Assembly (NCBI GenBank): GCA_043392685.1
Contig: JBHZGM010000022.1
Strand: one strand, 5' to 3'
DNA length: 64,000 bases
From: Metapseudomonas sp043392685
GTDB taxonomy: Bacteria > Pseudomonadota > Gammaproteobacteria > Pseudomonadales > Pseudomonadaceae
Below the pieces are notes generated by a model. It was not told the origin of the DNA. It did no database searches and worked only from the letters and a program-made list of their open reading frames with translations. A program made the translations under genes and the position numbers. This document shows, piece after piece, positions 8,668 through 19,074 of the stretch; position 1 is the first letter of the stretch, and each line of letters starts with the position of its first letter.

Positions 8668-8693
8668 GACAGGGGGACGGAGAAAAAATTTTC
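8668..8693 (-). promoter_or_regulatory. ECF iron-starvation sigma promoter of the receptor gene
   Basis: On the minus strand GAAAAT (8688-8693) is followed after 16 bases by TGTC (8668-8671). This resembles the -35 and -10 elements used by FecI-type sigma factors in Pseudomonas. It would start transcription near 8660, 55 bases before the receptor ATG. The cognate sigma factor is encoded about 1.2 kb upstream. Confidence 0.55.
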
Positions 8694-8790
8694 TGGCCCG
8701 TCCCTGGACTCATTTGTGTGGGGGGAATCGACCCTTTAGGCCGTTTTCGTCGTTGTGCTTGAGGGTTGTATTGGCGCGGGTCGAGGCACA

Positions 8791-8816
8791 CAGCCCATCG
8801 ATGGACTGATGGGCTG
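8791..8816. terminator. Hairpin between the anti-sigma gene and the receptor gene
   Basis: Perfect nine-base arms CAGCCCATC and GATGGGCTG enclose eight bases just after the stop of the FecR-type gene. There is no T run on the minus strand, so it may be a weak or factor-assisted terminator that separates the regulators from the strongly induced receptor. Confidence 0.45.
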
Positions 8817-8825
8817 CGTTCGGGT

Positions 8826-9785
8826 CTAGTCCCTGGCCGGTACCACGCGCACCCACCAGTCGCTGAAACGCTCGATGCGCACTGGCAGGCTCGGGGGCAG
8901 GGCGGCTAGGGCCTTGTCGCTGTCGTTCAGCGGGAACACGCCGCTGATGCGCAGGCTGGCCAGGGCCGGATCGAGGCCCAGGTAGCCGCTGCGGTATTCA
9001 CCCAGGCTATCGATCAGCTGCGCCAGCGGCATGTCGTCGGCCACCAGCATGCCGTGGCTCCAGGCTTCGGCGCCGACCGGTGCGGCCTGGGTCGGGCCGA
9101 GGTGCTGCTGGTCGATGCGTACCTGTTCGCCGGCCTGGATGATGCGCTCGCCGGACGCGCTGCGAGGCTCGGCGGCCACCGCCGATTCGAGCACGATCAG
9201 ACGGGTCGATTCACCCTCTCGGCGCACCAGGAAGCGGGTGCCCAGCGGTTTCAGGCGACCCTGGTCGGTCTCGACGATGAAGGGGCGTGAATCGGCGTGG
9301 CCGGTCTTCACCAGGATTTCGCCGCTGCGCAGGTGGAGCCGGCGCTGCGGGCCGTCGAAGTCGATATCCAGCGCCGTGCGGCTGTTGAGTTGCACGATGC
9401 TGCTGTCCGCCAGGCGCAGTTCGCGCTGTTCGCCGCTGGCGGTCATTTCGTCGGCCAGGTAATCGCCGAGGGGCCGCTGCTGGGCCAGCAGGCCGAGGCC
9501 CAGGCCCACCGCCAGCATCAGCGCCAGGGCGTTTCCTGCGATGCGGTGCAGGCTGCGCCGCCGCCCGCCGCCGCTGCGCAGCAACGCACGGCGGGCATGG
9601 CCGGGAACGGCTGCCGACAGGTGCTGATCGATCCCCGCCAGCTGCTGCCAGACTTGTGCATGTTCCGGGTGGGCTCCCAACCAGCGGTTGAATTCGTGGC
9701 GTTCCTGCTCTGTGGCCTCGCCGGAGTCCAGGCGCAGCTGCCAGGCGATGGCTTCGTCCAGGGCGCGTGCCGATACCCGGCTCAC
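8826..9785 (-). CDS. FecR-type anti-sigma regulator
   Basis: A 319-residue inner-membrane regulator that passes the signal from the loaded receptor to the ECF sigma factor. An N-terminal cytoplasmic anti-sigma region (ALDEAIAWQLRLDSGEATEQE) precedes one membrane helix (about residues 82-102, ALALMLAVGLGLGLLA) and a periplasmic FecR domain. The start is a GTG at 9785 that overlaps the sigma stop by four bases (GTGA). The overlap supports co-translation with the sigma gene, as is usual for FecIR pairs. Confidence 0.92.
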   Translation of the reverse strand: MSRVSARALDEAIAWQLRLDSGEATEQERHEFNRWLGAHPEHAQVWQQLAGIDQHLSAAVPGHARRALLRSGGGRRRSLHRIAGNALALMLAVGLGLGLLAQQRPLGDYLADEMTASGEQRELRLADSSIVQLNSRTALDIDFDGPQRRLHLRSGEILVKTGHADSRPFIVETDQGRLKPLGTRFLVRREGESTRLIVLESAVAAEPRSASGERIIQAGEQVRIDQQHLGPTQAAPVGAEAWSHGMLVADDMPLAQLIDSLGEYRSGYLGLDPALASLRISGVFPLNDSDKALAALPPSLPVRIERFSDWWVRVVPARD

Positions 9786-10300
9786 GCCGGCTCTCCGTAG
9801 AGGGCGATGTAGCACTGGCGCATGCCCTGGGCCAGGTACTGGCGCACGCGCGAGGTGGAAACCCCCAGGCGCTCGGCGATTTCGGCGTGGCCGAGGCCAT
9901 CCAGGCGGTTGTAGAGGAAGGCGGCGCGTGCCTTGCTGGACAGCTGGCCCAGCAGGCGATCGATTTCCCGCAGGCTGTCCAGGATCAGTGCCTGTTCCTC
10001 GGGGCTGGGGAGAAGGTCCTGGGGCGCTTGGGCCAGCTCTTCCAGGTAGGCGCGTTCCAGATCATTGCGGCGGAACTGGTCCACCAGCAGGCCGCGGGCG
10101 ATGGTCGCCAGCAGGGCGCGAGGCTCGCGGGGCGGTTGCAGGTCGGCGCGGGCCAGCAGGCGCAGGAAGGTGTCCTGGCTGACGTCCTCGGCGCGCTGGG
10201 GGCATTGCACGGTCTTGCGCAGCCAGTTGAACAGCCAATCACGATGGTCTCGGTAAAGCAGCCCTACCAGATGCGGGTTCGCGGGATCACCGGCCGACAC
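9782..10300 (-). CDS. ECF sigma factor of FecI type (iron starvation)
   Basis: A 172-residue extracytoplasmic-function sigma factor. Region 2 (RAEDVSQDTFLRLLAR) and region 4 (LGVSTSRVRQYLAQGMRQCY) are both clear. It would direct RNA polymerase to the receptor promoter at 8668-8693. The start is GTG at 10300, preceded by GAGG at five bases. A Fur-box-like site lies directly upstream, so expression should rise under iron limitation. It forms the first gene of the sigma / FecR / receptor / PepSY series on this strand. Confidence 0.93.
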   Translation of the reverse strand: MSAGDPANPHLVGLLYRDHRDWLFNWLRKTVQCPQRAEDVSQDTFLRLLARADLQPPREPRALLATIARGLLVDQFRRNDLERAYLEELAQAPQDLLPSPEEQALILDSLREIDRLLGQLSSKARAAFLYNRLDGLGHAEIAERLGVSTSRVRQYLAQGMRQCYIALYGEPA

Positions 10301-10306
10301 GCTGAC

Positions 10307-10325
10307 CTCATTGAGAATAATTGGG
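10307..10325 (-). promoter_or_regulatory. Fur-box-like operator before the ECF sigma gene
   Basis: The 19 bases CTCATTGAGAATAATTGGG match the Fur consensus GATAATGATAATCATTATC at 11 positions, with the central GAGAAT-N-ATT best conserved. It lies immediately upstream of the GTG start and would cover the promoter. The position is convincing; the match is only moderate. Confidence 0.5.
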
Positions 10326-10460
10326 AGGTGTATTCAAGAACGATTCGCAATGATGGCAGAGGCTGGCATCGTGCCGCAATCGGCTCGGGGCAGTGGGCGA
10401 TGGATGGTGATGCGCGAGCGGAAGGCGGGGAGGGGCGGCACAGGCGCCGCCCCGGAGGGC

Positions 10461-10871
10461 TCAGTGCTTGCTGCCGTCATCCGGCAGGGCGAGCAATTGC
10501 TTTTCCTGGTTCCAGTCGAAGGGCTCGTCGTTCTGTTCGGCCTCGAAGCGGCGCTCGTCGAGACGCTGGTAGAGGTCGATTTCTTCATCGGGCATGAAGT
10601 GCAGGCAGTCGCCACCGAAGAACCAGAGCAGGTCGCGTGGCACCAGGTGGGCGATCTGCGGATAGCGATGGAATACCTGGCTGATCAGGTCCTGGCCCAG
10701 GTACTGGCTGCCTTCCGGGTCACGCGGCAGTTCGCTCATCAGTTCGTCGAAGCGCTCGACGAACAGGGCGTGGTTCTCCTCGGGAACCTGGTCGGCCTCG
10801 CCCAGGGCGACCAGGATGCTGCGCAGGTGGGCGAGCAGGGCGAGGTGATGGTCGAGGTAGGGATTGGCCAT
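10461..10871 (-). CDS. Conserved Pseudomonas protein next to fadE, function unknown
   Basis: A 136-residue soluble, acidic, mostly helical protein with no signal peptide or membrane segment (MANPYLDHHLALLAHLRSIL; FFGGDCLHFMPDEEIDLYQRLDERRFE). I recognise it as a conserved gene that accompanies fadE in pseudomonads but not its function. It lies 71 bases after fadE on the same strand and may share its transcript. A GC-rich hairpin (GGGGCGGC...GCCGCCCC, about 10433-10454) follows it without a T run. Confidence 0.75.
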   Translation of the reverse strand: MANPYLDHHLALLAHLRSILVALGEADQVPEENHALFVERFDELMSELPRDPEGSQYLGQDLISQVFHRYPQIAHLVPRDLLWFFGGDCLHFMPDEEIDLYQRLDERRFEAEQNDEPFDWNQEKQLLALPDDGSKH

Positions 10872-10942
10872 GGTGGATGTCCTGAAGCTGAATCGGGCGC
10901 GGGAGTATAAGGCCAGCCGCGCCCGCTGTCGTGTCCGCGGGC

Positions 10943-13390
10943 TCAGCGGATGCCGCCCTCGCGCAGGTGGAGTTCTTCCCTGGAGAAGTCGTCGACATCG
11001 ATCACCCGCCGCCGCGCTGCTTCGGCGGCGCGGACCTCTCGCGCCTCCTCCGCATCCAGCAGGCCCGCCGCCAGTGCTGCGTCCGCCAGCGGCTCACCCG
11101 GTGCAGGCCGCAACTGGCCGGACTTCAGCGCCGCCTGAAGTTTCTGCAGCTGGGGGTGGCTGCGACCGAGCTGGTCGATGGCGACCTGCAGGGCGCCTAC
11201 CGGGTCGTCGGCGGATTGCGGGCGGTAGCAGCCGGTCAGCAGCTCCTCCAGCGCCGGGTCGCCCCGGTCGCGGCCGATCACCCTGGCGACCTCGGCATCC
11301 AATGCGTCCGATGGCCCCGGGTGGCGGCGGCCAAGGGGGAACACCAGCACCCGCAGCAGGCCGCCGGCGATGGCATTGGGGAAGTTGTCCAGCAGCCCGT
11401 CCAGGGCCGACTCGGCCTTGCCCAGGCTTTCCTCCAGGGCCCAGCGCACCAGGGGTTGCAGGTGTTCGGGGGAGTCGCGGTCGTGGTAGCGCTTGAGTGC
11501 CGCCGAGGCCAGGTAGAGATGGCTGAGGGCATCGCCGAGGCGCGCGGACAGCCGCTCGCGGCGCTTCAGTTCGCCGCCGAGCAGCAGCATGCTGCTGTCG
11601 GCCAGCAGGGTGAAGGCCGCAGTGAGGCGATTGAGGGCGCGGAAATAGGGACGGCTGAGGCTGTCCCCCGGAGCATCGCCGAGGCGCCCGAGGCTCAGGC
11701 CCAGCAGCAGGCTGCTGGCAGCATTGCCCACGGCAAAACCGATGTGCCTGAGCAGCAACTGGTCGAACTCTTCCAGGGCCTGCTGGCGATCTTCACGGTT
11801 GGCCAGGTCCATTTCCCTGAGCACGAACGGATGGCTGCGGATGGCGCCCTGGCCGAAGATCATCAGGTTGCGCGAGAGAATGTTGGCGCCTTCCACCGTG
11901 ATCGGGATGGGGGCGCCCTGCCAGGCGCGGCCGAGGTAGTTGTTCGGGCCGAGGATGATGCCCTTGCCGCCATGCACGTCCATGGCGTGGCTGATGCATT
12001 CGCGGCCGCGCTCGGTGAGGTGGTATTTGAGGATGGCGGAAAGCACCGAGGGCTTTTCCCCCTGGTCCACTGCGCTGGCGGTGAGAATGCGCGCGCTGTC
12101 CATCAGCCAGGCGTTGCCGGCGATGCGCGCCAGGGCCTCCTGGACCCCTTCGAAGGCCGCCAGGGGCACATTGAACTGCTCGCGGATGCGGGTGTACTGG
12201 CCCGCCACCAGGCTGGTGAATTTGGCAATGCCGGTGGCCGCCGCCGGCAGGGAAATCGAGCGGCCCACCGAAAGGCAGTTCATCAGCATCATCCAGCCCT
12301 TGCCGAGCATGGCCGGGCCGCCAATCACGAAGTCCAGCGGCACGAACACATCCTTGCCGGAGTTGGGACCGTTCATGAAGGCGGCGCCGAGGGGCATGTG
12401 ACGCCGGCCGATCTTCACGCCGGGGGTGTCGGTGGGAATCAGCGCGAGGCTGATGCCGAGGTCTTCTTCGTTGCCCAGCAGGTGTTCCGGGTCGTAGGCC
12501 TTGAAGGCGAGGCCGAGCAGCGTGGCCACCGGGCCGAGGGTGATGTAGCGCTTCTCCCAGGTCAGGCGCAGGCCGATGACTTCCTCGCCCTGCCACTGGC
12601 CCCTGCAGACGATGCCTACATCCGGCATGGCGCCGGCGTCCGACCCGGCCAGCGGACCGGTCAGGGCGAAGCAGGGGATGTCCTCGCCGCTCGCCAGGCG
12701 CGGCAGGTAACGCTGGCGCTGCAGGTCGGTGCCGTAGTGCAGCAGCAGTTCGGCAGGGCCCAGGGAGTTGGGCACCATCACGGTGGAAGCGAGGTCGCCA
12801 CTGCGGGTCGCCAGCTTCATCGCCACCTGGGAATGGGCATAGGCGGAGAAGCCCTTGCCGCCATATTCCTTCGGGATGATCAGGGCGAAGAAGCCGTGCT
12901 GCCTGATGTGTGCCCAGGCCCTGGCTGGCAGGTCCAGCTGCTGGCCGATCTCCCAGTCACTGACCATGGCGCAGAGCTCCTCGGTAGGGCCGTCGAGGAA
13001 CGCCTGTTCTTCTTCCGTCAGCTGCGGGCGGGGCGAATCCAGCAGCTTGCGCCAGTCCGGCCGGCCGCTGAACAGCTCGCCGTCCCACCAGACGGTGCCG
13101 GCCTCGATGGCCTCGCGCTCGGTCTCCGACATGGGCGGCAGCACCCGCTGGAACCAGGCGAACAGGGGCGCGCTGAGCCAGCGGCGGCGCCATTCCGGCA
13201 GTGCCAGGGGCAGGGCAGTGGCGAGCCAGCCCAGCCAGAGCAGGAGCAACAGCCAGCCCTGAGCGTGACTGAAGAACCCCATCAGCAGCAGGAAGCCGGC
13301 CACCAGACCCAGGGCGGGGGCTGGTGCGGTGCGGCGGTGGGCGAGACAGGCGATGCCCAGGACCAGGGCGAGCAACCAGAAGAACAGCAT
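10943..13390 (-). CDS. fadE: Acyl-CoA dehydrogenase FadE
   Basis: An 815-residue flavoenzyme that carries out the first oxidation step of fatty-acid beta-oxidation. The length matches the large FadE class of E. coli (about 814). Residues 1-75 hold hydrophobic helices that anchor it to the membrane. The dehydrogenase domain follows, with IIPKEYGGKGFSAYAHSQ, FALTGPLAGSD and the later AMDVHGGKGI region, and a C-terminal helical extension completes it. AAGGAGG precedes the ATG. It is divergent from the transglutaminase-like gene at 13542, with a shared 151-base promoter region. Confidence 0.95.
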   Translation of the reverse strand: MLFFWLLALVLGIACLAHRRTAPAPALGLVAGFLLLMGFFSHAQGWLLLLLWLGWLATALPLALPEWRRRWLSAPLFAWFQRVLPPMSETEREAIEAGTVWWDGELFSGRPDWRKLLDSPRPQLTEEEQAFLDGPTEELCAMVSDWEIGQQLDLPARAWAHIRQHGFFALIIPKEYGGKGFSAYAHSQVAMKLATRSGDLASTVMVPNSLGPAELLLHYGTDLQRQRYLPRLASGEDIPCFALTGPLAGSDAGAMPDVGIVCRGQWQGEEVIGLRLTWEKRYITLGPVATLLGLAFKAYDPEHLLGNEEDLGISLALIPTDTPGVKIGRRHMPLGAAFMNGPNSGKDVFVPLDFVIGGPAMLGKGWMMLMNCLSVGRSISLPAAATGIAKFTSLVAGQYTRIREQFNVPLAAFEGVQEALARIAGNAWLMDSARILTASAVDQGEKPSVLSAILKYHLTERGRECISHAMDVHGGKGIILGPNNYLGRAWQGAPIPITVEGANILSRNLMIFGQGAIRSHPFVLREMDLANREDRQQALEEFDQLLLRHIGFAVGNAASSLLLGLSLGRLGDAPGDSLSRPYFRALNRLTAAFTLLADSSMLLLGGELKRRERLSARLGDALSHLYLASAALKRYHDRDSPEHLQPLVRWALEESLGKAESALDGLLDNFPNAIAGGLLRVLVFPLGRRHPGPSDALDAEVARVIGRDRGDPALEELLTGCYRPQSADDPVGALQVAIDQLGRSHPQLQKLQAALKSGQLRPAPGEPLADAALAAGLLDAEEAREVRAAEAARRRVIDVDDFSREELHLREGGIR

Positions 13391-13541
13391 GGACGATCCT
13401 CCTTGACGGTGGCGGGCGCATCACGAGCTTAGTCGCCACCCGGGAGCACGGCGACAGGAGAGTCAAGGTTGGCCGGAATGTCGTGTCCGCAGGGAAAACG
13501 GGCTGGCTAGACTGGGCGTCATGTCCGCAGGAGATTCCCCC

Positions 13542-14204
13542 ATGCAGCGTTATCTTGAACCCGGCCGCTTCGTTGATAGTGACCACCCCCTGGTGGTCGA
13601 GTTCGCGGAAAGACACCGTGGCGCCAGCCGCACCCCCGTCGATACGGCTGTCAGCCTGTACCGCGCGGTGCGTGACGAGATCCGCTACAACCCCTACGTG
13701 TTCAGCCGCAACCCCGAGACCCTGAAAGCCAGCCATGCCCTGGCGGCGGGCCAGTCCTACTGCGTGCCCAAGGCGAACCTGCTGGCCGCCTGCGCGCGGC
13801 ATTGCGGCATTCCCGCGCGCATCGGCCTGGCTGATGTGCGCAATCACCTGGCCACGCCGCGGCTGCTGGAACTGCTGCGCAGCGAGGTGTTCGCCATGCA
13901 CGGTTACACCGAGCTGTACCTCGAAGGGCGCTGGGTCAAGGCCACTCCCGCCTTCAACCTCGCGCTGTGCCGGGCGTTCAAGGTGGCGCCGCTGGAGTTC
14001 GACGGGCGCAGCGACAGCATCTTTCACCCCTTCAACAACCAGGGTGAGCGCTACATGGAGTACCTGGCGGACCACGGCCAGTTCGCCGATCTGCCCGAGG
14101 CGCTGTTCTTCGACCACCTGGCGGCCGTCTATCCGCACCTGTTCCAGGAGGGCGCGGATTTCCTGGCTGGCGACCTGCAGGCCGAGGCCGCCACAGCGAG
14201 CTGA
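13542..14204 (+). CDS. Transglutaminase-like cysteine protein
   Basis: A 220-residue cytoplasmic protein with a transglutaminase-like core: cysteine in GQSYCVPKANLLAA and histidine in AMHGYTELYLEGRW. The third catalytic position, usually Asp in a WVDVDPT-like motif, reads VKATPAFN here, so the triad may be incomplete or altered. The start at 13542 is favoured by AGGAG eight bases upstream over an ATG 21 bases earlier. It lies 87 bases before the moxR-tgpA operon in the same direction. Peptidase or amidase activity is possible; the substrate is unknown. Confidence 0.8.
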   Translation: MQRYLEPGRFVDSDHPLVVEFAERHRGASRTPVDTAVSLYRAVRDEIRYNPYVFSRNPETLKASHALAAGQSYCVPKANLLAACARHCGIPARIGLADVRNHLATPRLLELLRSEVFAMHGYTELYLEGRWVKATPAFNLALCRAFKVAPLEFDGRSDSIFHPFNNQGERYMEYLADHGQFADLPEALFFDHLAAVYPHLFQEGADFLAGDLQAEAATAS

Positions 14205-14291
14205 CGCACAGTTTCATAAGCAAAGTTTGCCCGGCACTTTGCCGTTGGCCGGCCTGCCAGTAGCATCGTCGCATTGCACAGGGAGCGACGA

Positions 14292-15208
<917 letters not shown>

Positions 15209-15209
<1 letters not shown>

Positions 15210-16156
15210 TGCTGGAGGTCCAGGTCGATCGCTGGCTGGCCCGGCGCATCCCTCCGGCCAACCAGGTGCGCCTCGACCAGCGGCGCATCTTCATCCTGCC
15301 GACCCGGGCCGGCGTCGCCTTCGGGGTGGCGCTGGTGCCGATGCTGCTGGTGGCGATCAACTACCAGAACAGCCTGGCCTATGGACTGACCTTCCTGCTG
15401 CTGTCGGTGTTCCTGGTGGCCATCCTGCACACCTTCCGCAACCTCTCTGGGCTTAGCCTCAAGGCGGCGGGCGGTGCGCCGGTATTTCTCGGCGAGCAGG
15501 CGCACTTGCGCGTCACCCTGGAAAGCACCCGCCGCGAACACCAGGCCATCGCTATTGGCTGGCCACCCTTTCCCTTGCAGGTTCAGGACGTGGCGGCCAA
15601 GGGCGCCTGCGATGTGGAGCTGCACCTCCCCACCGAACGTCGTGGCTGGCTGCGCCCCAGGCGTCTGCGGGTCGAAAGCCGCTATCCCCTCGGTTTGCTG
15701 GTGGCCTGGAGCTGGGTGGACCTGGACCAGGCGCTGCTGGTCTACCCGCGCCCACTGGAGGGCGACCTGCCGTTGACGCCGAGGCAGGGTGAAGATGACG
15801 TTGATGACGGCCAGCATGTGCTTGGCCCGGGAGCCGACGACTACCAGGGATTGCGCGCCTACCAGCCGGGTGATTCGCGCCGGCGCATGCACTGGAAGGC
15901 CTATTCGCGAGGGCAGGGCCTGTTCGTGAAGGAGTTCGCCGCCCTGGCCGGGCGTGATCTCTGGCTCGACCTTGACCAGGTGAGCGGGGGGCTGGAGGAA
16001 CGCCTCGGCCTGCTGTGCCATTGGGTGTTGCAGCTCTCAGCCCGTGGCCAGCCCTTCGGCCTGCGACTGGGTGGAGAGGAACTGGCGCCGGATAGCGGGG
16101 AGGCCCACCGCGAAGCCTGCCTGCGCGCCCTGGCCCTGTACGAGGTGCCGCGATGA
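15209..16156 (+). CDS. DUF58 membrane protein
   Basis: A 315-residue protein with two N-terminal membrane helices (about residues 30-70) and a C-terminal DUF58 region with the hallmark DYQGLRAYQPGDSRRRMHWKAYSRG. DUF58 proteins accompany MoxR ATPases and are presumed to be their substrates or partners. Start and stop both overlap the neighbouring genes (TGATG with moxR, ATGA with tgpA), so the three proteins are probably made in fixed proportion. Confidence 0.9.
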
Positions 16157-18141
16157 AGGCCAGCCTGCCGATCACGCGCATCGGCCTGACCTGGCTGCTG
16201 GTGGCCCAGGTGCTGGTGATCCTGCCACTGCTGCCGCACCTGCCGTTGTGGATCATCGCCATGTGGCTGGGGTGCGCCGGCTGGCGCATCCAGATCTTCC
16301 GCATGCGTGCCCGCTACCCGAGCGGTATGGTCAAGGCCGGGCTCATCCTCGCCGTGGCCCTGGGGGTGTCCCTGTCCCGTGGGACGCTGGTGGGGTTGGA
16401 AGCGGCGGTCGTGCTGCTGGTGGCGGTGTTCATCCTCAAACTGGTGGAATTGCGCAGCCAGCGCGATGCGCTGGTACTGGTGCTGCTCGGATTTTTCACC
16501 CAGGTCACCGCGTACCTGTTCAACGACGGCATGCTCGCGGCCCTCTACAGCCTGCTACCCCTCTGCGCATTGCTGGCCGCGCTGGTGGGGTTGCAGCAGA
16601 GCCGCTTCGCGGAGCATCCACTGGTGCCGCTGAAGGCCGCCGCCAGCCTGCTCCTGCAGGCCGCGCCGCTGATGCTGCTGCTGTTCCTGTTCTTTCCCCG
16701 CCTGGGCCCGCTCTGGTCACTGCCCTTGCCCAGCGACAAGGGCGTCACTGGTCTCGCGGACGCCATGAGCCCGGCGGACGTCGCCGAGCTCAGCCGTTCC
16801 GCCGAGCTGGCTTTCCGTGCCAGCTTCGAAGGCCCGGTACCGCCCGTGAGCCAGCTTTACTGGCGCGCGCTCACCCTGGAGCGCTTCGACGGCCGCCGCT
16901 GGTCGCAAACCCTGGGCGCCCAGTTCGGGCCGGCGGCCGACTGGCGCAGGGAAGGCCAGCCGCTGCGCTACAGCATCGTCATGCAACCCAGCGGGCGGCC
17001 CTGGCTGTTCGGGCTGGATGTGGCCGAGACCCGCGAGCCGGACGTGCGCAGCCGGGCAGATTTCCGCCTGGAACGACGCCAGCCGGTGGATCGCACCTTG
17101 CTCTATCAGGTCACCTCCTGGCCGGGGGCGGTGCGCGAGCCGGCGGGAAACCCGGCGGCATTGCGCCGGGCCTTGCAATTGCCGGAGCAGGGCGAACCCC
17201 GTACCCGGGCCTGGGCAGCCGAGCTCAAGCGGCAGCATGCGAACCCGCAGCAACTGGTGGACGCGCTGTTGGCGCATTTCAATCGTGAGCCCTACGTCTA
17301 CACCCTGAAGCCGCTGCCTCTGGGGGAAGACAACATCGATGCCTTCCTTTTCGATACCCGGCGGGGCTTCTGCGCCCACTATGCCGGCGCCATGACCTTC
17401 GTCCTGCGCGCCGCCGGCATCCCTGCGCGGGTGGTGGCCGGCTACCAGGGCGGCGAACTCAACCCCGCCGGCAACTATGTGCTGGTGCACCAGTTCGACG
17501 CCCATGCCTGGGTGGAGTACTGGCTGCCGGAGCGCGGCTGGATCAGCGTCGACCCCACCTTCCAGGTGGCGCCGAGCCGCATCGAGCGCGGCCTGGAGGA
17601 GGCCATATCCGGCGAGCAGAGCTTCCTCGAAGGTTCGCCCCTGTCTCCCTTGCGCTATCGGCAGCTGTCCTGGCTGAACCAGGTGCGCCTGGTCTGGGAC
17701 AACCTCAACTACGGCTGGCAACGCTGGGTGCTGGGTTATCAGGGCGAAGCCCAGGTGGAGCTGGTGCAACGCTGGTTCGGCGGCCTCGATGGACGTGTCC
17801 TTGGCGTCGCTCTGGTGGCGGCCGTGGCCGTGCTGTTGGCAGTCCTGGCACTGTTCCTGTTCGCGCCCTGGCGCCGTGAGCGCGACCCGCAGTTGCGCCA
17901 GTTCCAGGCGTTCGAGCGCTTGCTGGCGCGCCATGGCGTGTCGCGCCGGATCGGAGAGGGGCCGCGCGCCTTCGCCGAGCGCGCCAGTCGCGAGCTGCCC
18001 CGGCAGGCCGCGCAGATCCGTGCTTTCGCCGCTGCCTTCGAAGCCAGCCGCTATGCTGCCCATCAGGGGGCTGACCCGCAGCGCTTGCTGACGGCGTTGC
18101 GCAAGTCGTTGCCCTGGCGCCTGCGGGGCGTACGTGGATGA
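16153..18141 (+). CDS. tgpA: Membrane transglutaminase-like protein TgpA
   Basis: A 662-residue membrane protein. Five to six N-terminal helices lead to a large periplasmic transglutaminase core, then one more helix (about residues 553-575) and a DUF4129-type cytoplasmic tail. The triad is visible: Cys in RRGFCAHYAGAM, His in FDAHAWVEYW and Asp in ISVDPTF. In P. aeruginosa the equivalent TgpA has been reported as essential, with a likely role in envelope peptide or protein processing. The ATG at 16153 overlaps the DUF58 stop. Confidence 0.93.
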   Translation: MKASLPITRIGLTWLLVAQVLVILPLLPHLPLWIIAMWLGCAGWRIQIFRMRARYPSGMVKAGLILAVALGVSLSRGTLVGLEAAVVLLVAVFILKLVELRSQRDALVLVLLGFFTQVTAYLFNDGMLAALYSLLPLCALLAALVGLQQSRFAEHPLVPLKAAASLLLQAAPLMLLLFLFFPRLGPLWSLPLPSDKGVTGLADAMSPADVAELSRSAELAFRASFEGPVPPVSQLYWRALTLERFDGRRWSQTLGAQFGPAADWRREGQPLRYSIVMQPSGRPWLFGLDVAETREPDVRSRADFRLERRQPVDRTLLYQVTSWPGAVREPAGNPAALRRALQLPEQGEPRTRAWAAELKRQHANPQQLVDALLAHFNREPYVYTLKPLPLGEDNIDAFLFDTRRGFCAHYAGAMTFVLRAAGIPARVVAGYQGGELNPAGNYVLVHQFDAHAWVEYWLPERGWISVDPTFQVAPSRIERGLEEAISGEQSFLEGSPLSPLRYRQLSWLNQVRLVWDNLNYGWQRWVLGYQGEAQVELVQRWFGGLDGRVLGVALVAAVAVLLAVLALFLFAPWRRERDPQLRQFQAFERLLARHGVSRRIGEGPRAFAERASRELPRQAAQIRAFAAAFEASRYAAHQGADPQRLLTALRKSLPWRLRGVRG

Positions 18142-18195
18142 TCCATGCTGAGTGATACGTTGCCCGCCCGGGCCCGATCTCTGGAGTGATTTTAG

Positions 18196-18957
18196 ATGGC
18201 CGCAATGCTGGACGACCTGATCGCTCAGGTCATCGCCCTCGAGATTCGTCTGCACGTGTGTACCGAGCGTCTGGTTGCGCGTACCGATGACGAGGCCTTG
18301 CACGACCTGCGGGTGGCGACCCGGCGATTGCGCAGCCTGTTGCGCCCGCTGCGCGGCCTGGCGGCGGTGGACGTGCTGGAGCAGGCGGCGGCCGACCTGG
18401 CGAGGTTGAGCAGCCCGTTGCGCGATCTGGAAGTGCTGATCGCCGAACTGCGCAGCCATCGTCTGGAGCGCCTGGTCCCGGCTCGCGAGAGGGCGCTGCG
18501 CAGCGGCTACGCGCAGTTCCTGTTGGCGCCGGAACTGACGCACCTGTTGCAGGTGCTCGAAGCCTGGCCGCACCTGATGCGGGTGTGTGAACGCGAAGGG
18601 CTGCTGACGGGGCTGCGGCAGAAAATCGAGAAGTTTCTCGGCAAGAGGCGCCGGCAGCTGGTGCAGGCCCTGCGCTCGCCAGACCATGACCGCCATCGCC
18701 TGCGCCTGCTGATCAAACGCCTGCGCTATGGCCTGGACGCCTACCCGGATCTGGCCGACCTGTCCCCACGGACACGGCAGCTGCTGGTGGGGGCGCAGAC
18801 TGCCCTGGGCAACTGGCACGATCACTTCCAGTGGCTGGCCCGTGCGGAAAACGAGGCGGACCTGCGTCCCCGGGTACGTGCCTGGCAGGTGGCGATGCAT
18901 GCCGCCGAAGTCCGTTCGGACCGGGTGCTGGAGAAGTTGCTGCGCCGCCTTGGGTGA
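18196..18957 (+). CDS. CHAD domain protein
   Basis: A 253-residue all-helical protein of the CHAD family. Conserved histidine and arginine patches such as ALHDLRVATRRLRSLLRPLR and RLRLLIKRLRYGLDAY form a basic surface. CHAD proteins bind polyphosphate or other polyanions. The usual partner CYTH domain is absent. GGAG lies nine bases before the ATG. It follows tgpA by 54 bases and may be read from the same transcript. Confidence 0.88.
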   Translation: MAAMLDDLIAQVIALEIRLHVCTERLVARTDDEALHDLRVATRRLRSLLRPLRGLAAVDVLEQAAADLARLSSPLRDLEVLIAELRSHRLERLVPARERALRSGYAQFLLAPELTHLLQVLEAWPHLMRVCEREGLLTGLRQKIEKFLGKRRRQLVQALRSPDHDRHRLRLLIKRLRYGLDAYPDLADLSPRTRQLLVGAQTALGNWHDHFQWLARAENEADLRPRVRAWQVAMHAAEVRSDRVLEKLLRRLG

Positions 18958-19074
18958 ACCGGCCTTGGCTGTTCTCCCCTCTGCCTTGGCGTGGCAGCCC
19001 TGCGAGCTGCCTTTCGGGGCGGCGAGGCGATGCCCTAAGATCGCCGCCTGGGCGTTTCACTACAGGGATTTCAG

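Noticed and set aside
16717..18900. 727-codon minus-strand frame opposite tgpA and the CHAD gene
   Set aside because: It spans two real genes and an intergenic gap on the other strand. The composition is that of a GC-bias shadow.
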